DNA from: Pseudovirgaria hyperparasitica | Lineage: Eukaryota > Ascomycota > Dothideomycetes > Acrospermales > Acrospermaceae | Reading direction: 5' to 3' | DNA length: 64,000 nucleotides | NCBI RefSeq assembly: GCF_010093815.1 | Contig: NW_022985557.1 | Location: forward strand, 310,001-374,000 | Shown here: in pieces, positions 1-12,244 of the stretch | Position numbering within the stretch: the first letter of the stretch is position 1 | Layout of the letters: the number at the start of each line of letters is the position of its first letter | Notes under the pieces: generated by a model | Told to the model about the DNA's origin: nothing | Seen by the model: the letters and a program-made list of their open reading frames with translations, nothing else | The model's database searches: none | Translations under genes and position numbers: made by a program

Positions 1-55
1 GCACTTTTCTTAATGTCATGATTGGCCGACCCGGCTGTCGATTAGGAGGCAAAGG

Positions 56-1259
56 ATGCCTGCGGATGAACTGGACGACGACACTGTTGCGAATTTACTG
101 AAAGAAGACGCGAAGACTGCGGGCGCAAGTTTCGGCTTCCTCTCGAGCAGGTAGATACGCGTAACATAGATATAGGTGTTCTTATTGCTAATGCCATAGC
201 AGGCCAAGCTCGCAAGCGCCCAAGCCTAACACGAGATTTCTCAGAAATATCATCCGCGAAACAAATACCCACAATGCGGCCTTGCTGGCAAGAGAGGCCG
301 AGGAGTCTAGGGCCAGGTTGAAAAGGCTTCGTAAAGATCCACATCCAAGAATCAGCGGGCGTAAAATAGAGGACGTCGCATCACGCGACCACCAGTCTAC
401 CAAACGTAGGCGACACGAAAGTCCAGATGTGAAGGATGTTCGGTCCGACGCTCATAGACATGGAAGCAGTAGTCACAAGCGCAGCAGACGAGATGACAGG
501 GAAGGAAATGACGGATTTAGAGGTCGCGATAGTCGTCGAGAGAGAAACGAGCCTTCGGACGACCGGCGAGGACATCGATCACAGCGCACCCATCGACGTG
601 ATCGTACAGATAAAACTGCTTCAGACAGACATAGAGATGAAAAGTACGCCTCTTCAAGTCACGATCACAACAAGTCTCGTCGAAGGAGGTCCCACAGCAA
701 AGAACGCTCACGGACCCGGTCCCCTCGGCGCCGAAAACGACATCAGAGTCGAAGCCGAAGTCGGACACGTTCACAATCACCTAGTGCATCTCATCATCCC
801 CGGATAAGCCGAAAGAAGGGACAGTTGCCAACGGAACCGGACTCCGACTCGGATCCACTAGAGGCCATCGTTGGCCCGATGCCAGTATCCGAACCTACTA
901 TAAAATCGAAGGGCCGCGGCGCTTACAAGAACTCCTCGGCAATGGATACTCATTTCTCAAAGAGCTACGATCCATCCGCTGACGTGCACATCAATTCTGA
1001 TTTGGAGGACGACTGGGACATGGCTTTGGAAGCGCTACGCGATCGGCAAAGATGGCATCAACAGGGTGCTGAGCGCCTGCGATCTGCGGGTTTCACCGAA
1101 GACGAAATCAGGAAGTGGGAGAAGGGTGGTGAGAAGACCGAGGACGATGTACGGTGGGCCAAGAAGGGCGAAGGCAGAGAGTGGGACAGAGGGAAAGTTG
1201 TAGATGATGCAGGTGACATCAATGTTAAGGTTGAATGGGGTAGATTAAAAGGTACTTAG
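56..1259 (+). CDS. RS-rich nuclear protein, pre-mRNA-splicing factor 38B-like family (two exons)
   Basis: Assembled as join(56..150,200..1259), about 384 aa. The intron starts GTAGAT and ends ATAG at 199; an acceptor at 202 keeps the frame with one residue fewer. Exon 1 gives an acidic start (MPADELDDDTVANLL), and exon 2 opens with a PKPNTRFLRNIIRET block that suits this fungal family. Residues ~80-230 are RS/RD/RH-rich with runs such as RSRTRSPRRRKRHQSRSRS, typical of splicing or nuclear-speckle proteins. The C-terminal ~130 residues are ordered and acidic: a DPLEAIVGPMP motif, KGRGAYKN, DDWDMALEALRDRQRW and GEGREWDRGKV. I recall this C-terminal signature from fungal proteins labelled splicing factor 38B-like, but the label itself is poorly supported by experiment. 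A role in spliceosome assembly is inferred. eL37 follows on the same strand. Confidence 0.75.
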
Positions 1260-1556
1260 TGCTTGATTGGTCAAAGAATACTGGTCACGATAGAAAAAGA
1301 CATTTAAAAATGCCTGGTCCTTGAGTATTAAATGCTGCATTTATCGAGAACTCCACGTGATCGCATCCGGTGATACTTCGGCATGGTCTTGGCATTGCCC
1401 ACAAGCGAAAATTAGACGACACTATCCACAGAACTCACGAACTCGCCCACCGACCAATACTAACCTCTACCCAGCAAAGCAGAAAGGTATACAACCACAT
1501 ATACCGAATCAGTCAATCCGGTTGATAGCTAATTCTCGTGTAGTTCTCCGCCCAAG

Positions 1557-2106
1557 ATGAGTACGTTCGATCGACTAGCCATTCGATGGATGATTGCGAC
1601 TGACGGATTACCATAGCGAAGGGAACTTCAAGTTTTGGCAAGCGCCACAACAAGACACACACGCTCTGCAGACGTTGCGGTTAGTAATTTTTCATATGCA
1701 AAAGAGGAGGAGTCGACGTACATTGTTGGAGATATACACGCGAGATTGGATAGCCGAGACCAGTACTGACGGATTGACGCAACACAGGACGTCGCGCCCT
1801 CCACATCCAGAAGCACACCTGCGCCGCCTGCGGATACCCCAACGCCAGCATTCGCAAATGTACGTTCATACTCCCATCATGTCTTACTGGGTTTTCTACA
1901 AACGCTCGATACACCACACAACTAGACGCAACATGGAGAGGCTCTGTACTAACACACTTGCAGACAACTGGGGCGAGAAGGCTAAGCGCAGAAAGACCAC
2001 CGGTACTGGCCGCATGCGACACATGAAGGACGTCCCCCGCCGCGCGAAGAACGGATTCCGCACCGGTGTTCCAAAGGGTGCCCGTGGCCCAACCACCTCG
2101 TCGTAA
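1557..2106 (+). CDS. RPL37: Large ribosomal subunit protein eL37 (four exons)
   Basis: Assembled as join(1557..1560,1617..1679,1788..1859,1964..2106), 93 aa. The first exon is only ATG plus one base, a common layout for fungal ribosomal protein genes. The product starts [19 protein letters not shown] and carries the zinc-binding set C19-x2-C22 and C34-x2-C37 of eL37, then the very basic tail ([19 protein letters not shown], ending GARGPTTSS). Length matches the usual 88-95 aa. All three introns begin with consensus GTACGT or GTTAGT and end in AG. It is a structural protein of the 60S subunit. The ~300 bp between the upstream gene and this start must hold both the 3' UTR of that gene and this promoter. 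Confidence 0.96.
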
Positions 2107-3119
2107 ATGGGGAGCGGAGTAAAGCGTGGATGACAAAAAACAGAAGCGGCTTGGGGAGTTTGCATCGGATGGGCTGGCACAATATGGCCGATTGGCCCGG
2201 CATGACGTTGTTGTCTTTGGCATGAAATGGATCTCCATGTTGCTACATTATGCAAGTTCACTATTCAATGGGAACGTATCGAAGAAGTGTACTACTGGGA
2301 CCTCTTGCGTGACGGTGGTGGATGTATCATGCTCAACGATATGTTTGACTGGGGGTGGATGGCCATACGTTTGCCAGCTGCGAAATGTTGATTGTTCAAT
2401 GCACAGCGATGTGAGCTCTGGTACTCTGCTCCCGAAGTGTCTCAAGCCTGACCTCCATATTCTACACTCTGTCCCGGGACAAATCCACTCGAATAGCTAT
2501 CTCAGTTTATCCCACACAATCTGGCTGACCCGTAGCGTCCAGGCCTGCGTACTTCTAACTTCAGCAGTCATCGCTCCCCGCGACATCAGCTCATCACCCG
2601 GCACTCTATCCTTTCGTCCCTCCCAAGTCCGCGATATGTTTCATCCCCTATATAATGAAGATAAAGATAAACATGTCCTAGCCCACTAGCTAGCCACCTA
2701 GCCAGGCACACGAACGAATCTGACAATCCCTACCACCACCACGAGCATCATCCCCGCGAAACTATGTTTTGTCATACATAGTGTTCTGATGCATGACAAG
2801 CGAATGCAACGCAACGCGACGAATCGCACGCGAAAAGGGCACGCTTGCCACTCATTCCTCCTCTATGGATGACTTGTGTCTGTCCGAGACTTAGTCGCTG
2901 TTTGTGCACTAGATATACGATGATTGTCGATGAAGAAAGTTTTCTTGAATGGGGTATATTAAGTGTATTTTGCTGCTGAAAAATTATGCACGCTCATGCC
3001 AACGCTAATGCTATACCAACAATCCCCCAAAAGCGCCACGAACAAATGCATCATCAAACTACGCCATCCAAACCAACTACCACACGTCCAAATCACTGCC
3101 GAGCATCACAAGACCCAGC
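2107..3119. other. Intergenic, 3' flanks of eL37 and the MFS gene (convergent)
   Basis: The eL37 gene and the MFS transporter gene converge here, so this stretch holds two 3' UTRs. The open frames are short or lack family resemblance. I see no RNA gene or repeat. Confidence 0.6.
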
Positions 3120-4838
3120 CTACCCACCACCAGCCGCAAACTGACTCCGCTTCCGCAGCCTCTCGCCAAAAGTCCAGAGCATAAACGGCGCCGGAATCCC
3201 AATCGCAATGCCCACAAACGCAAGCACACTATTCCCCCACCCATAATCCAAGGCAGCATACATCGCAGGCGCAAACAGGGGAAACCCAAACCCAGCCAGC
3301 GAGCGCAGCACCGTCGCGGCGCCCACCGCACTGGCAGCATAGCGCGTGTAGCTATCAACGATATACGTCTGAATGCCCTGAAAGCAGATGATTGTGCCGG
3401 CGGCGAAGACGGCAGCACCGATGTTAGGCATGATCCAGTGGGTGCGGGCCTGTGCGCTCCAGCCGTACCAGAAGAGGCCGATGGGGACGAGGATGCTGCC
3501 GGGGACCATGATCGGGGTGCGGAACTCGGGGCGGCCTACGCCGTTGTTCTTGCGCTTGAGGCGGCGGTAGAGGGCGTCGTTGAGGGGGGCGGAGACCTGG
3601 GTGCCGAGGGTGAAGCCGAGGCCGAGGGAGATGTAGTTGAGGCCGCCGATGCCGATGGATTCGTGGTAGCGCTGCTCCCAGAGGGTGGGGAAGGTGGAGA
3701 GGACGAGGTACATGATGCCGTAGAGGAAGGCCATGTAGAGGGCGAGGACCTGGACGATGGGCTGGGTGCCCAGGAGGCGGGAGGGGCGAACGAGGGCGGT
3801 GGAGAGCTTCTTTGTGAATTTGAGGTCGCTGTCGTATTCGGTGTGGAGGGCCTGGTTGCCGGTTTCCTTGCGGAGGCGGGCGGCTTTGCGGGCGAGGAGG
3901 ATGGGGGCGTAGGTTTCGCGGAGGAAGACGAGGCCGAAGAGCTGGATGACGGCGCAGGCCATGGTGGTGGCCCAGAATACCCAGCGCCATGTGGTGTTTT
4001 GCGTGATGAAGCCTCCGGCGATGGGCCCGATTGCTGGGCCTAATAGTGGTGCGAGAGAATAGATGCCGATTGCACGACCACGCTGGTCGGCTGTGAAGAC
4101 GTCGGAGAGCAGGCCTCCACCGATGGCAAGGGGGGCGCTGCCTCCAAGACCGCTCATGAAGCGGAATGCAAGCATCTGGCCGGATGTCTGTGCAAATCCG
4201 CAGCCAAGATTCCAGCAAAGAAAGAACATGTTGGCGAGTTGAAGTACCGGGACACGGCCGTACATTTCGGAGAGAGGGCCGAGGATGAGCGGACCAACTG
4301 CATAGGCCAACACAAAGATGGAGAGCATGAGTTGGCCGATGACCTGGTCTGTGACATTGAGATCGCGCATCATGGTGCCGATTGCAGGTGCGACCATAGA
4401 AGAGGCGACTGGGGAGATGAATGTGAAGCACGACACGATGACAGTAGCCCCCCATTTGTTCCCCATAGTCCAGTTCTTTGGGTTTTCTGGATCATCAGGA
4501 CCGTCCCAGGACACGAGATTGGGGTCTTTGATAGACCGCCGCGATCTCTCCTTCCTTAGCTCTTTTGGCGCTCGTTCGACGTCGACTTCGTCAGGAATAC
4601 CATTTCTAATCTCCGGCACGACTTCATCGTCCTTTTCTTTGACTTCCCCATCGGCTTCACTCTCGGTAGAGTCATCATCTGAAGTCTCCTCGTGGTTGTG
4701 GTAGACTGAATGGTCATCGAAATGATGTAATGAATAGTTGCGGTGGAGATCTAAAGAGCCCCGTCGTGTTCGTCGTGAGTTGGACGATTTTGCTTTGTGC
4801 AGTTGCGGCAATTCTGGGCCTGGTACCTCTTCAGGCAT
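3120..4838 (-). CDS. Major facilitator superfamily drug:H+ antiporter (DHA1-like)
   Basis: Single exon, 572 aa. A hydrophilic acidic N-terminus (~130 residues, with a DDDSTESEADGE stretch) precedes the entry motif SWDGPDDPENPKNW, which is characteristic of fungal DHA1 multidrug transporters. Twelve hydrophobic segments follow. The loop 2-3 signature reads GPLSEMYGRVPVLQ, and the antiporter motif C region reads LAPLLGPAIGPIAGGF in TM5. The long central loop between the two six-helix halves is basic (LLARKAARLRKETG). It probably exports small toxic compounds at the plasma membrane; the substrate cannot be read from sequence. The start at 4838 has an A at -3 and is the first ATG in this frame after an upstream stop. 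SCO1 lies divergently upstream, with ~840 bp between the two start codons. Confidence 0.92.
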   Translation of the reverse strand: MPEEVPGPELPQLHKAKSSNSRRTRRGSLDLHRNYSLHHFDDHSVYHNHEETSDDDSTESEADGEVKEKDDEVVPEIRNGIPDEVDVERAPKELRKERSRRSIKDPNLVSWDGPDDPENPKNWTMGNKWGATVIVSCFTFISPVASSMVAPAIGTMMRDLNVTDQVIGQLMLSIFVLAYAVGPLILGPLSEMYGRVPVLQLANMFFLCWNLGCGFAQTSGQMLAFRFMSGLGGSAPLAIGGGLLSDVFTADQRGRAIGIYSLAPLLGPAIGPIAGGFITQNTTWRWVFWATTMACAVIQLFGLVFLRETYAPILLARKAARLRKETGNQALHTEYDSDLKFTKKLSTALVRPSRLLGTQPIVQVLALYMAFLYGIMYLVLSTFPTLWEQRYHESIGIGGLNYISLGLGFTLGTQVSAPLNDALYRRLKRKNNGVGRPEFRTPIMVPGSILVPIGLFWYGWSAQARTHWIMPNIGAAVFAAGTIICFQGIQTYIVDSYTRYAASAVGAATVLRSLAGFGFPLFAPAMYAALDYGWGNSVLAFVGIAIGIPAPFMLWTFGERLRKRSQFAAGGG

Positions 4839-4848
4839 GTTTGCAGAG

Positions 4849-4914
4849 TCAAGTGAAATCGAGGTCAGCCTTGGGAATGCTTATGCCCTCGTCAACGTCT
4901 TTGAAGGCGTCCAT
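4849..4914 (-). promoter_or_regulatory. Candidate upstream ORF of the MFS transporter mRNA
   Basis: A 22-codon ATG...TGA frame (MDAFKDVDEGISIPK...) ends 10 nt before the transporter start and is out of frame with it. If the 5' UTR includes it, it could lower translation of the pump. No GT donor that would splice it onto the main frame is evident. The transcript start is unknown. Confidence 0.35.
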
Positions 4915-5676
4915 GGTAGGAGGGGTCCCGAGGTCTATATACAAAGGCGTAGTCCGGGGATATCGGAAACGCTGATACCGACAATGACGATTGTGTAGCT
5001 AAAGCCGCTACAGGGCTGATTGTAGAGAAATAAGTGCTAAACATGCAAAGCAATGTGGAGTACACACTACGAAATGCATGCACATGGAGGCTCGCTTGAA
5101 CCGGTACCGGCAAGCCATTGTCATAAAACAATGCATTATTGGCTAGATGGTCGGAAGCCGGTGCCGGGTAGCCCATAAGGCATCCAGTTTGACCATCTTG
5201 CTCCTTTTTAGCCTACGTGCTAAGTACCGAGAGCAATATCGATACGCCGACGTCACATACAGAACAGGACTCCCAGCGCGGTGTTTGGATGTGGCATAAT
5301 GGGCCCTGGGTCATTGGAAATATGTAGTCGTCATTATTCGAGAGACAGAACCACTGGAGAGACGTGGAAGCGGAGACTGTCCACGGATGTCATCCAAATA
5401 GTGTCGGAAATGTTCGAACTCACTGCGGATTATTGTACAGTTGTTTTATTGCTTGAAGTTGTCCCGCGAGTAAGTTCGGGAATGTTGATGTGTACGTCAT
5501 GACCTGGGATCTGGAATGTCGATAGATCGGGATGATGATTATGCGTGTATGCCTGAGGCAAAGCGTACTACTGCGCGCACGGACATATGACAGAGCTTTG
5601 GCTTTTGAGCTTGAAATCGACCTTTGCGATGATGAATGGAACCGTATTGCACTTGACGCCAACAAACACGACCAAA
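4915..5676. other. Divergent promoter region between MFS gene and SCO1
   Basis: About 760 bp separating two divergent genes. In-frame ATGs lie 5' of the chosen SCO1 start (for example near 5622). No conserved element can be named by eye. Confidence 0.5.
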
Positions 5677-6877
5677 ATGTCGCAATCCGGTATGAGCTCA
5701 TCGAGACTGCCGGCAACGTGTCTCCGAATGCTACGGGCGTCCTCCGATACTATCTGCAAGCCATCCACGCGAAATTTCACGTCCTGCCAATTCCGAAGAC
5801 CAACACCGGTCGCCGCACAATTGCGCATCTCCAGAAATGCATTGCCATCCTCAGCGCACCATAGGCTTTTCTCCAGTACGATAAGACAACATGCGAAGAC
5901 GGTCCAGCAAGTCAAGGCTCGGAATGAATCTGGAGTAGGTCGCACCGCAAGCATAGCATTCCAGGACGCCAGCTTACAGGTATCTAGCCCTTCTCGTGGA
6001 GAGCAGGCATACTCTTCTTTGCCACGGGCGCCGGCCTTATTGTATACTTCAAGTACGAGAAGGAACGCATGCAACGACAGCGGATAGCGGAGCAGAACAA
6101 AGGCATTGGGAAGCCGCTGGTGGGCGGAAAATTTGAATTGAAGGATAGTGAGGGCAACATATTCACGGAGGATGATCTCAAGGGCAAATATTCGCTGGTC
6201 AGTCGCGTTGACGTTTCTTTCAATCGAGGACTGCATGGACTCGGATGAAGCTAGTGGGAGCTGCAATTCGACATGGAGAAGCAGGTCCTAGGATATGTGA
6301 CTGACAAGCGTCACAGATATATTTCGGATTCACGCACTGCCCGGATATCTGCCCAGATGAACTTGACAAGATGGCGCAGATGATTGACATTGTGAAGCAG
6401 AAGAAGGGCAACATCCTTAAAGCAGTCTTCATCAGTTGTGATCCTTGGCGCGACTCACCAGAAGTGGTCAAGAAGTATCTAGCAGAGTTTCACCCTGACA
6501 TTGTTGGACTGACTGGGGACTACGACAACGTAAAGGCTGTGTGCAAGGCGTACAGGGTCTACTTCAGTACCCCGCCAGAGCTCAAGCCTGGACAGGACTA
6601 TCTGGTGGACCACAGCATCTACTTCTATCTCATGGGTGAGTCAGGCCAAACGATTTCTACGGTTGATGCGATTCATTTTGCCACCACATATGACGTTACA
6701 TGGACTCTTATCATCCAGGGTTGTGGGATGATCAGCAGCAAACATGACTGACGATGGCGTGTAGATCCGGAAGGCGACTTTGTAGAGGCGATCGGACGCG
6801 AGCGAACAGCGGAGCAAGGAGCAAAGGCAATCTGCGATTTTGCATCTGATTGGAAGGGCAAGATCAACAGAGAGTGA
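5677..6877 (+). CDS. SCO1: SCO1-type mitochondrial copper chaperone for cytochrome c oxidase
   Basis: Assembled as join(5677..5934,5988..6197,6317..6635,6765..6877), 299 aa. The first exon is an Arg/Ser-rich mitochondrial presequence (RLPATCLRMLRAS... FSSTIRQHAK). Exon 2 begins PFSWRAGILFFATGAGLIVYF, one inner-membrane helix at ~91-107. A thioredoxin-like domain follows with the copper-binding CPDIC (C164, C168) inside YFGFTHCPDICPDEL, and the third ligand H255 in YLVDHSIYFYLM. These are the hallmarks of SCO proteins, which deliver copper to the CuA site of Cox2 in the intermembrane space. The first intron must use the CTAG acceptor at 5987, because the earlier CAG at 5979 would leave a stop in frame. 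An in-frame ATG near 5622 is an alternative start; 5677 has the better context. Confidence 0.95.
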
Positions 6878-9849
6878 GGACCCTGGCCTTGGAAGCGGAA
6901 GATAAGACGAGGCACAGCGTTCTTTGCGCGCTTGACTTTCCACTCGACCGGTACCAGATTAATATCGAGACTGCGCGTCTCGGGAAAGGGCTGAGTGAGC
7001 CCAGTGGGACGGACGCACACGAGGCATATGAAGTGCTCTCCGCGGGAGGAGCGTGTACAATAGAATACAAGAAGCCATGTGTGATAAAATGTACAACACC
7101 TGTAAATAGCATCATCACAACGAGACGAGTAGTATGGGACACATGCATCACTATGCAAAACTTCGGCCAGACTCGAATGTTGATCAGCATGCACGATACT
7201 CAAACTGCGCGCACCGAACGAGCGCAAGGCTATCAACGGTGCGCCCAGACTGATGCCAACCTTTGGCAGAGCCTTGCCTCGTCTTGTCTCGTCTTGTCAG
7301 GGCACACAACAGCGGCATGAGTCGTTCATCGCGGCATCAAGCCTTCCCATTCTTCAGCCCAACAGCTCGCTCGCGACCCAGGGGAGGGGGGGAAACGAAA
7401 GAAGTCGGGGCTAGAACAACAAGTCGAGACATGGATAGAGAACACAGAACCGCGAATAAGCGCCATGCGAGATACAGAATACCTTTTTGTCGGGTAGTTA
7501 TATGAGGCTGTTGGGTAATATCACTTTACTAACCTTCCAATTCTCAGGTCGAGTCGCGTGCCGCGTGACCTGTAAGTTAGAGTGACGGACTGGGTCTTGG
7601 CTTCAATAAGTAGCGAGTGTTGGATTGTGGGATGTGTGGATGTTGTGCAATAAGAATGAGAAGAAATGATTGATGGATAGCGACTACTGTGGAACGAACG
7701 AACGGATGGGATGAGATGAAGCAATTCATTTTGGCGGGGCGGCGGCGGCACCTATCAACAACGAGCTAACCAGGTAGGTTAGGTAGGTAGCGTTGGTTGG
7801 TATACCTCGGCCGGAGCAGCCGCTAGAGGTAAGGTGATAATGATATAGCGCGATACCGGAAGAGGAAGCTGGGTGTTTCGGAGGCGTTGTGCTCGCAGCC
7901 TTTTTTTCTATCAACCTCCCACAAACGAAACGAAACGAACGAACGATGATTGTCAGCAAGTGAATTATACGCCACCGGAGTGTTCGCGTTTGTTCTTGTC
8001 TGTCGGTTGAGCTGCGAGATGTTGCCTCTGCTTGCCTTGCGTTGTGGAGTTGATATGGCACAGTGAAGCAGTCTGTCTGTCTACTTAGCTACCTAACTAC
8101 CTACCCAGCTACCTCAATCCCAGACACAGAACAACAGGGACATAAGAGTCTGTGCGACACCATGTGCGATAAGCCGGAGACGACGCTGCTGACCCGACGA
8201 CGACGACGTCGCTTGCTGTGATACCTTTTCGTCCCCATTCCAGCCTCCTTCCAGCCATCCAGCCATTCGTCCAAGGGTCCTTTATCCAGATCCGACCATC
8301 CTCTCGACTCGCACTAAATTGGCCAAACAGAAGAAAAAAAGTGGAGGGCGCTACGATCGCGAGCAGAAGCTGCTAAGGCTGCTGTGCATGAACAGGGCTA
8401 TAATGTCTGGGACGGAGCGGGCAGAGAGACAGACAGACTTATAGGTAGATGGATGGGTGGGCCGCTTGGTGGCCCCTGGCATGGAGCTGCAGATAACTAA
8501 CAGAGCCGTTCGAGGGAAGGCCGGATGGCAGGGACAGGGCACGCGAGCTATGTTTGAGAGGTGGTGGGCGGGCCGAATACTCTTGCTTGGTGTCGTTTAG
8601 AAGAAGAAAAAGATGATGAGCGCACGGTGGACGCCGAGATCTGCCATGCTAATTACAGGGTCATAAGCGAACGACAATATCTACCGTCTGTTCCTCGGGA
8701 GTGTGGTTGTGGTATGGTATACACAACACACAACACACACGACACTACGCACGCTACACTGCACAGAGATGCCATTGCAGCAGCTCACCTGGTCTGTGGC
8801 GCTCGGTGCTTGGCTGGTCCAGGACTTGGCGGTATGTCTTGATGCAACATCACCAGCGCCGGCACCGACAAGCAAACAGAACCAAACATTTAGGTAGCGC
8901 ATTGAGGCGTAGCTATTCCCATTCAAGCAGCAGGTTCCAACACGGCGCCTATCATGTCCTCACGATGGCGAAGGTCGTGATTATGATTGTACACAGAGAC
9001 AGAGACAGAGACAGTTGTTATGATGCAGTCGGGACTGAGAGAGGTGGCGTGGATAGGCGCATACTACTACATACGGGATGAAGCCTCCCGCGTAACGTCG
9101 ACAACGGCCATTCTTCTGCCACTTTTTCGTGTCGTGTGAAGGGTGAATACGAGGTCTAATAGCAGTAAGCATAAGGGAAGGGCGTTTTGGAGGCTGGACT
9201 AGTTCAGTGTAGTCACTCACCGTCGCCGTTCGTAATTAGTGGGTGTGGAGTCTTGCAGCGCTTCTCGAAGAAGGTTATCTCTGTGATGGAAGAAGAGGTG
9301 GTGCCGGCTGCAAACAATACGCTGCACGGGCTGCATGGGGCGCTTGATTGTGGCGTCTCAGAGGCCCGCAGAAGCCCCCCAATCACGCCCCATTTACGCC
9401 CCAGTACCCCCCCAAGATCAGCGACTCAGCGGCGTCTCACGCGGGCTAGAACACGCAAAAAACGGGCTATCGGCGGGTCATTAATGGGCGGTTAATGGGC
9501 AATTGGACCACCCCCCCCCCCTTCCCCCTCCCTTGTTAGTCTCCCGTGCCCTGTCTTGTCTTGTCATGTCTTGTATCTGTATTATCTGCAATGTGGTCCG
9601 TGCCCATCCATCCACCCATCCCGGACATCCTTCACGATAGAGGCAACTCGACTTGCTCCAATTCACTGTTGCTAGCTAATATCTTTCAATCATACTATCT
9701 CTCTCTGCGTCTGCCGAGGCCGATCCCACCTTTTCGCTCGCTATATATATTATACCCTCCACTCCCCCACCACCACCACTCGCAATGCCTGCTGTTCCTC
9801 TGTCTGGATAGCTCCGCACTCGACACAGGTACCGGCCAATATACACACC
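6878..9849. other. Long intergenic region upstream of the OPT transporter
   Basis: Nearly 3 kb with no convincing gene. It holds simple repeats: GGTAGGTTAGGTAGG-type runs near 7,770, CTACCTA runs near 8,080, an (ACAGAG)n run at ~8,992-9,014, and a C-rich tract near 9,510. A CT-rich tract with TATATATATA at ~9,744 lies ~100 bp before the OPT start and may be the core promoter. Open frames here are short and of low complexity. Confidence 0.5.
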
Positions 9850-12244
9850 ATGAGTACCACCGAGGTGCTCGACAGGCCTCTGGCCCCAATGGGCTTCATT
9901 GACCCTGCTGTGTATGTCTCGCCTCCTCTTTGCACACTTCTCGCTGTCCTCCAAAATACCACAAGCTAACAATGGCTACAGCTCGCCCATGAAGGAAAAG
10001 GACGACGTCTTCAACCACCCCGCCCAGACCTCCAATGAAAAGGAAATCGAGTCAAAGGAGATCGACTCTGTCGCCGAGAAAGAGGTCGACGAAGACCTCG
10101 ACGCGGACAAGGAGGCTGATGGCAATGCCAGCTTCATGCAAGATCCCTTCCGTCCCTTCGATAACCTCCCGCCGGAGCAGCACCGCGTCCTGACCATCAG
10201 AGCCGTCTTTGTTGGTCTCTGCTGTGGTGCGCTCGTCAACGCTTCGAATGTCTACCTTGGTCTGAAGACTGGCTGGACATTTACTGCGAACCTGTTTGGT
10301 GCCATTGTCGGTTTCGCCGTCATCAAGTTCTTCTCCCGCACCTTCGCTGAGAACTTCCCCATACTTGGTGGAAACTTTGGTCCGCGTGAGAACAACATTG
10401 TCCAGACTGCTGCCATGGCTTCTGGTGGTCTCTCCAACGTCTTCGTCTCCGCTCTTCCTGCTCTCTACCAGCTGAATCTCATGGGCGACAACCCCAAGGC
10501 CGACTACTGGAAGATTGTCTCTCTGACTGCCGTCGGTGGCTACTTTGGTTTCTTCTTCGCCACCCCTCTCCGTAAATTCTTCGTCATCTACGTTGCTCGT
10601 GAGCTTCGTCTCATCTTCCCTACTGCTTCGGCTACTGCCATGACTATTCGCTCCATGCACGAGGCTGTTACCGGCGAGGCTATCGCGAAGCTGAAGATGA
10701 GGGCGCTCTCTGCTGCCTTTTCGGCTGCGCTGGTGCTCCGTGTCGTTTCCCAGTACGCTATTGGTATCCTGTGGGACTGGCACGTCTTCACCTGGTTCTT
10801 CATCTGGGGCAACTACAACAACAGCGCCCTTGCTGCCGAGAACTGGGGCTGGATCATCGAGTTCACTCCGGCCTTTATCGGTTCCGGCATGCTTGTCGGT
10901 CTCAACGTGTCCATCTCCTTCTTCATGGGTTCTGTCATCGCCTGGGGCATCATCGGTCCCTCACTCGTCGCCCAGGGCATGGCCTTTGGTCGCCCGGCTG
11001 CGAGCGTCGAGGATGGCTATGGTCCGGAGTGGTCTGGCTACATCTCCTACGCCTCTCTCAGCAAGGCCTTTTCCAACAAGGACACCCCGTCACCCCGCTA
11101 CTGGCTTCTGTGGCCCGGTGTTCTTCTCATGATTGCCGTGTCTTTTACCGAGCTGTTCCTGCAGTACAAGATCATCTTCTTTGCCTTCCGCGCCGTCTTC
11201 CGTGGGACCTGCCAGGGTATCTCTGCCGCAGGCCATGCTCTGGGCAAGAAAATGCCGTGGTTCGAGAAGCGTGCTGAGCAGGAAGTGAATGATTTGGTCG
11301 AGGACCCTGCCCCGGTCGAGGAGCAAGTCAAGTGGTGGATGTGGTCCCCCGGTCTCATCCTGTCCATCATCTGCATTTGCGTCGTGCTCGGTGTGGAATT
11401 CGACATGCCCATCGGCATGTCGCTCCTCTCCGTCGTGCTCACCTTCTTCTTCTCCTTCCTCGCCATCCAGTGCACTGGTGTCACCGACATTACGCCGCTC
11501 ACTGCTGCCTCCAAGGCCTCGCAGATTGTGCTCGGTGGCGCTACCAAGGGTGAGGGATGGGAACAGGCGCACGCCCAGAAGCTCAACTTGCTTGGTGGTG
11601 CGATTGCCAACATGGGTGCCAACCAGTCCACGGACTTGGTGTGCGACTTCCGGACTGGCTTCTTGCTCCGTACACCGCCCAACCAGCAATGGATCGCGCA
11701 GGGGGTTGGTACAGTTGTCGCCATCTTCCTCGCCCCGGCCATGTTCGTGCTCTTTGCCTCCGCTTACCCATGCATCCTCAACACCGAGATTGAGATCTGC
11801 CCCTTCTCCGTGCCGTCCGTCGCTGCGTGGCGCGCCACCGCCGTCGCCGTCACCGACCCGACCTTCCCGATCCCCAAGAGCTCCGGCATCTTCGCCATTG
11901 TGTTTGCCATCTTCGGCTCCGCCATGGTCTTTGTGCGCCACTTCCTGTGGGTCGGCAAGTGGGAGTGGATGCGCGCATACCACCCCAACATGATGTGCAT
12001 TGGTCTCGCCTTTGTGCTGCCGCAGACCTACTACGGCACCGCCATGTGTCTCGGCGCCATCCCGTCCTACTACTGGGCCAAGAAGAACCCCAAGAGCTTT
12101 GACATTTACGGCTATGCCATTGCGGCCGGTCTGATTGCGGGCGAGGGTATCGGCGGCGTCATCAACGCGCTCTTCCAGGTCGTGGGTATCGCCGGTCCCG
12201 ATCCATACGGCACCCAGATCGCCTGCCCGGCGCGGATCTGCTAA
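9850..12244 (+). CDS. Oligopeptide transporter (OPT) family membrane protein
   Basis: Assembled as join(9850..9911,9982..12244), 774 aa. The short first exon (MSTTEVLDRPLAPMGFIDPAV) is joined through a GTATGT...CTACAG intron. An acidic N-terminus (EKEIESKEIDSVAEKEVDED) precedes about 14-16 hydrophobic segments. Recognisable OPT blocks include NASNVYLGLKTGWTF in TM1-2, GGNFGPRENNIVQTAA, and LLGGAIANMGANQSTDL near the C-terminal half. Length and motifs fit the fungal YGL114W / yellow-stripe-like branch better than the glutathione/tetrapeptide branch. Such proteins import oligopeptides or metal chelates with protons across the plasma membrane or vacuole. The substrate is unknown. A longer reading that starts at 9,899 without splicing would replace the conserved start with intron sequence. 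Confidence 0.92.

Noticed and set aside
2126-2689. 187-codon plus-strand frame downstream of eL37
   Set aside because: No domain, no codon bias, and it lies in the expected 3' UTR region; Cys/Ser-rich random-looking translation.
3438-4455. Long frames on both strands inside the MFS gene
   Set aside because: Shadow frames of GC-rich coding sequence; their compositions (Glu/Gly/Ala-rich or Arg/His/Pro-rich) reflect codon bias of the real gene.
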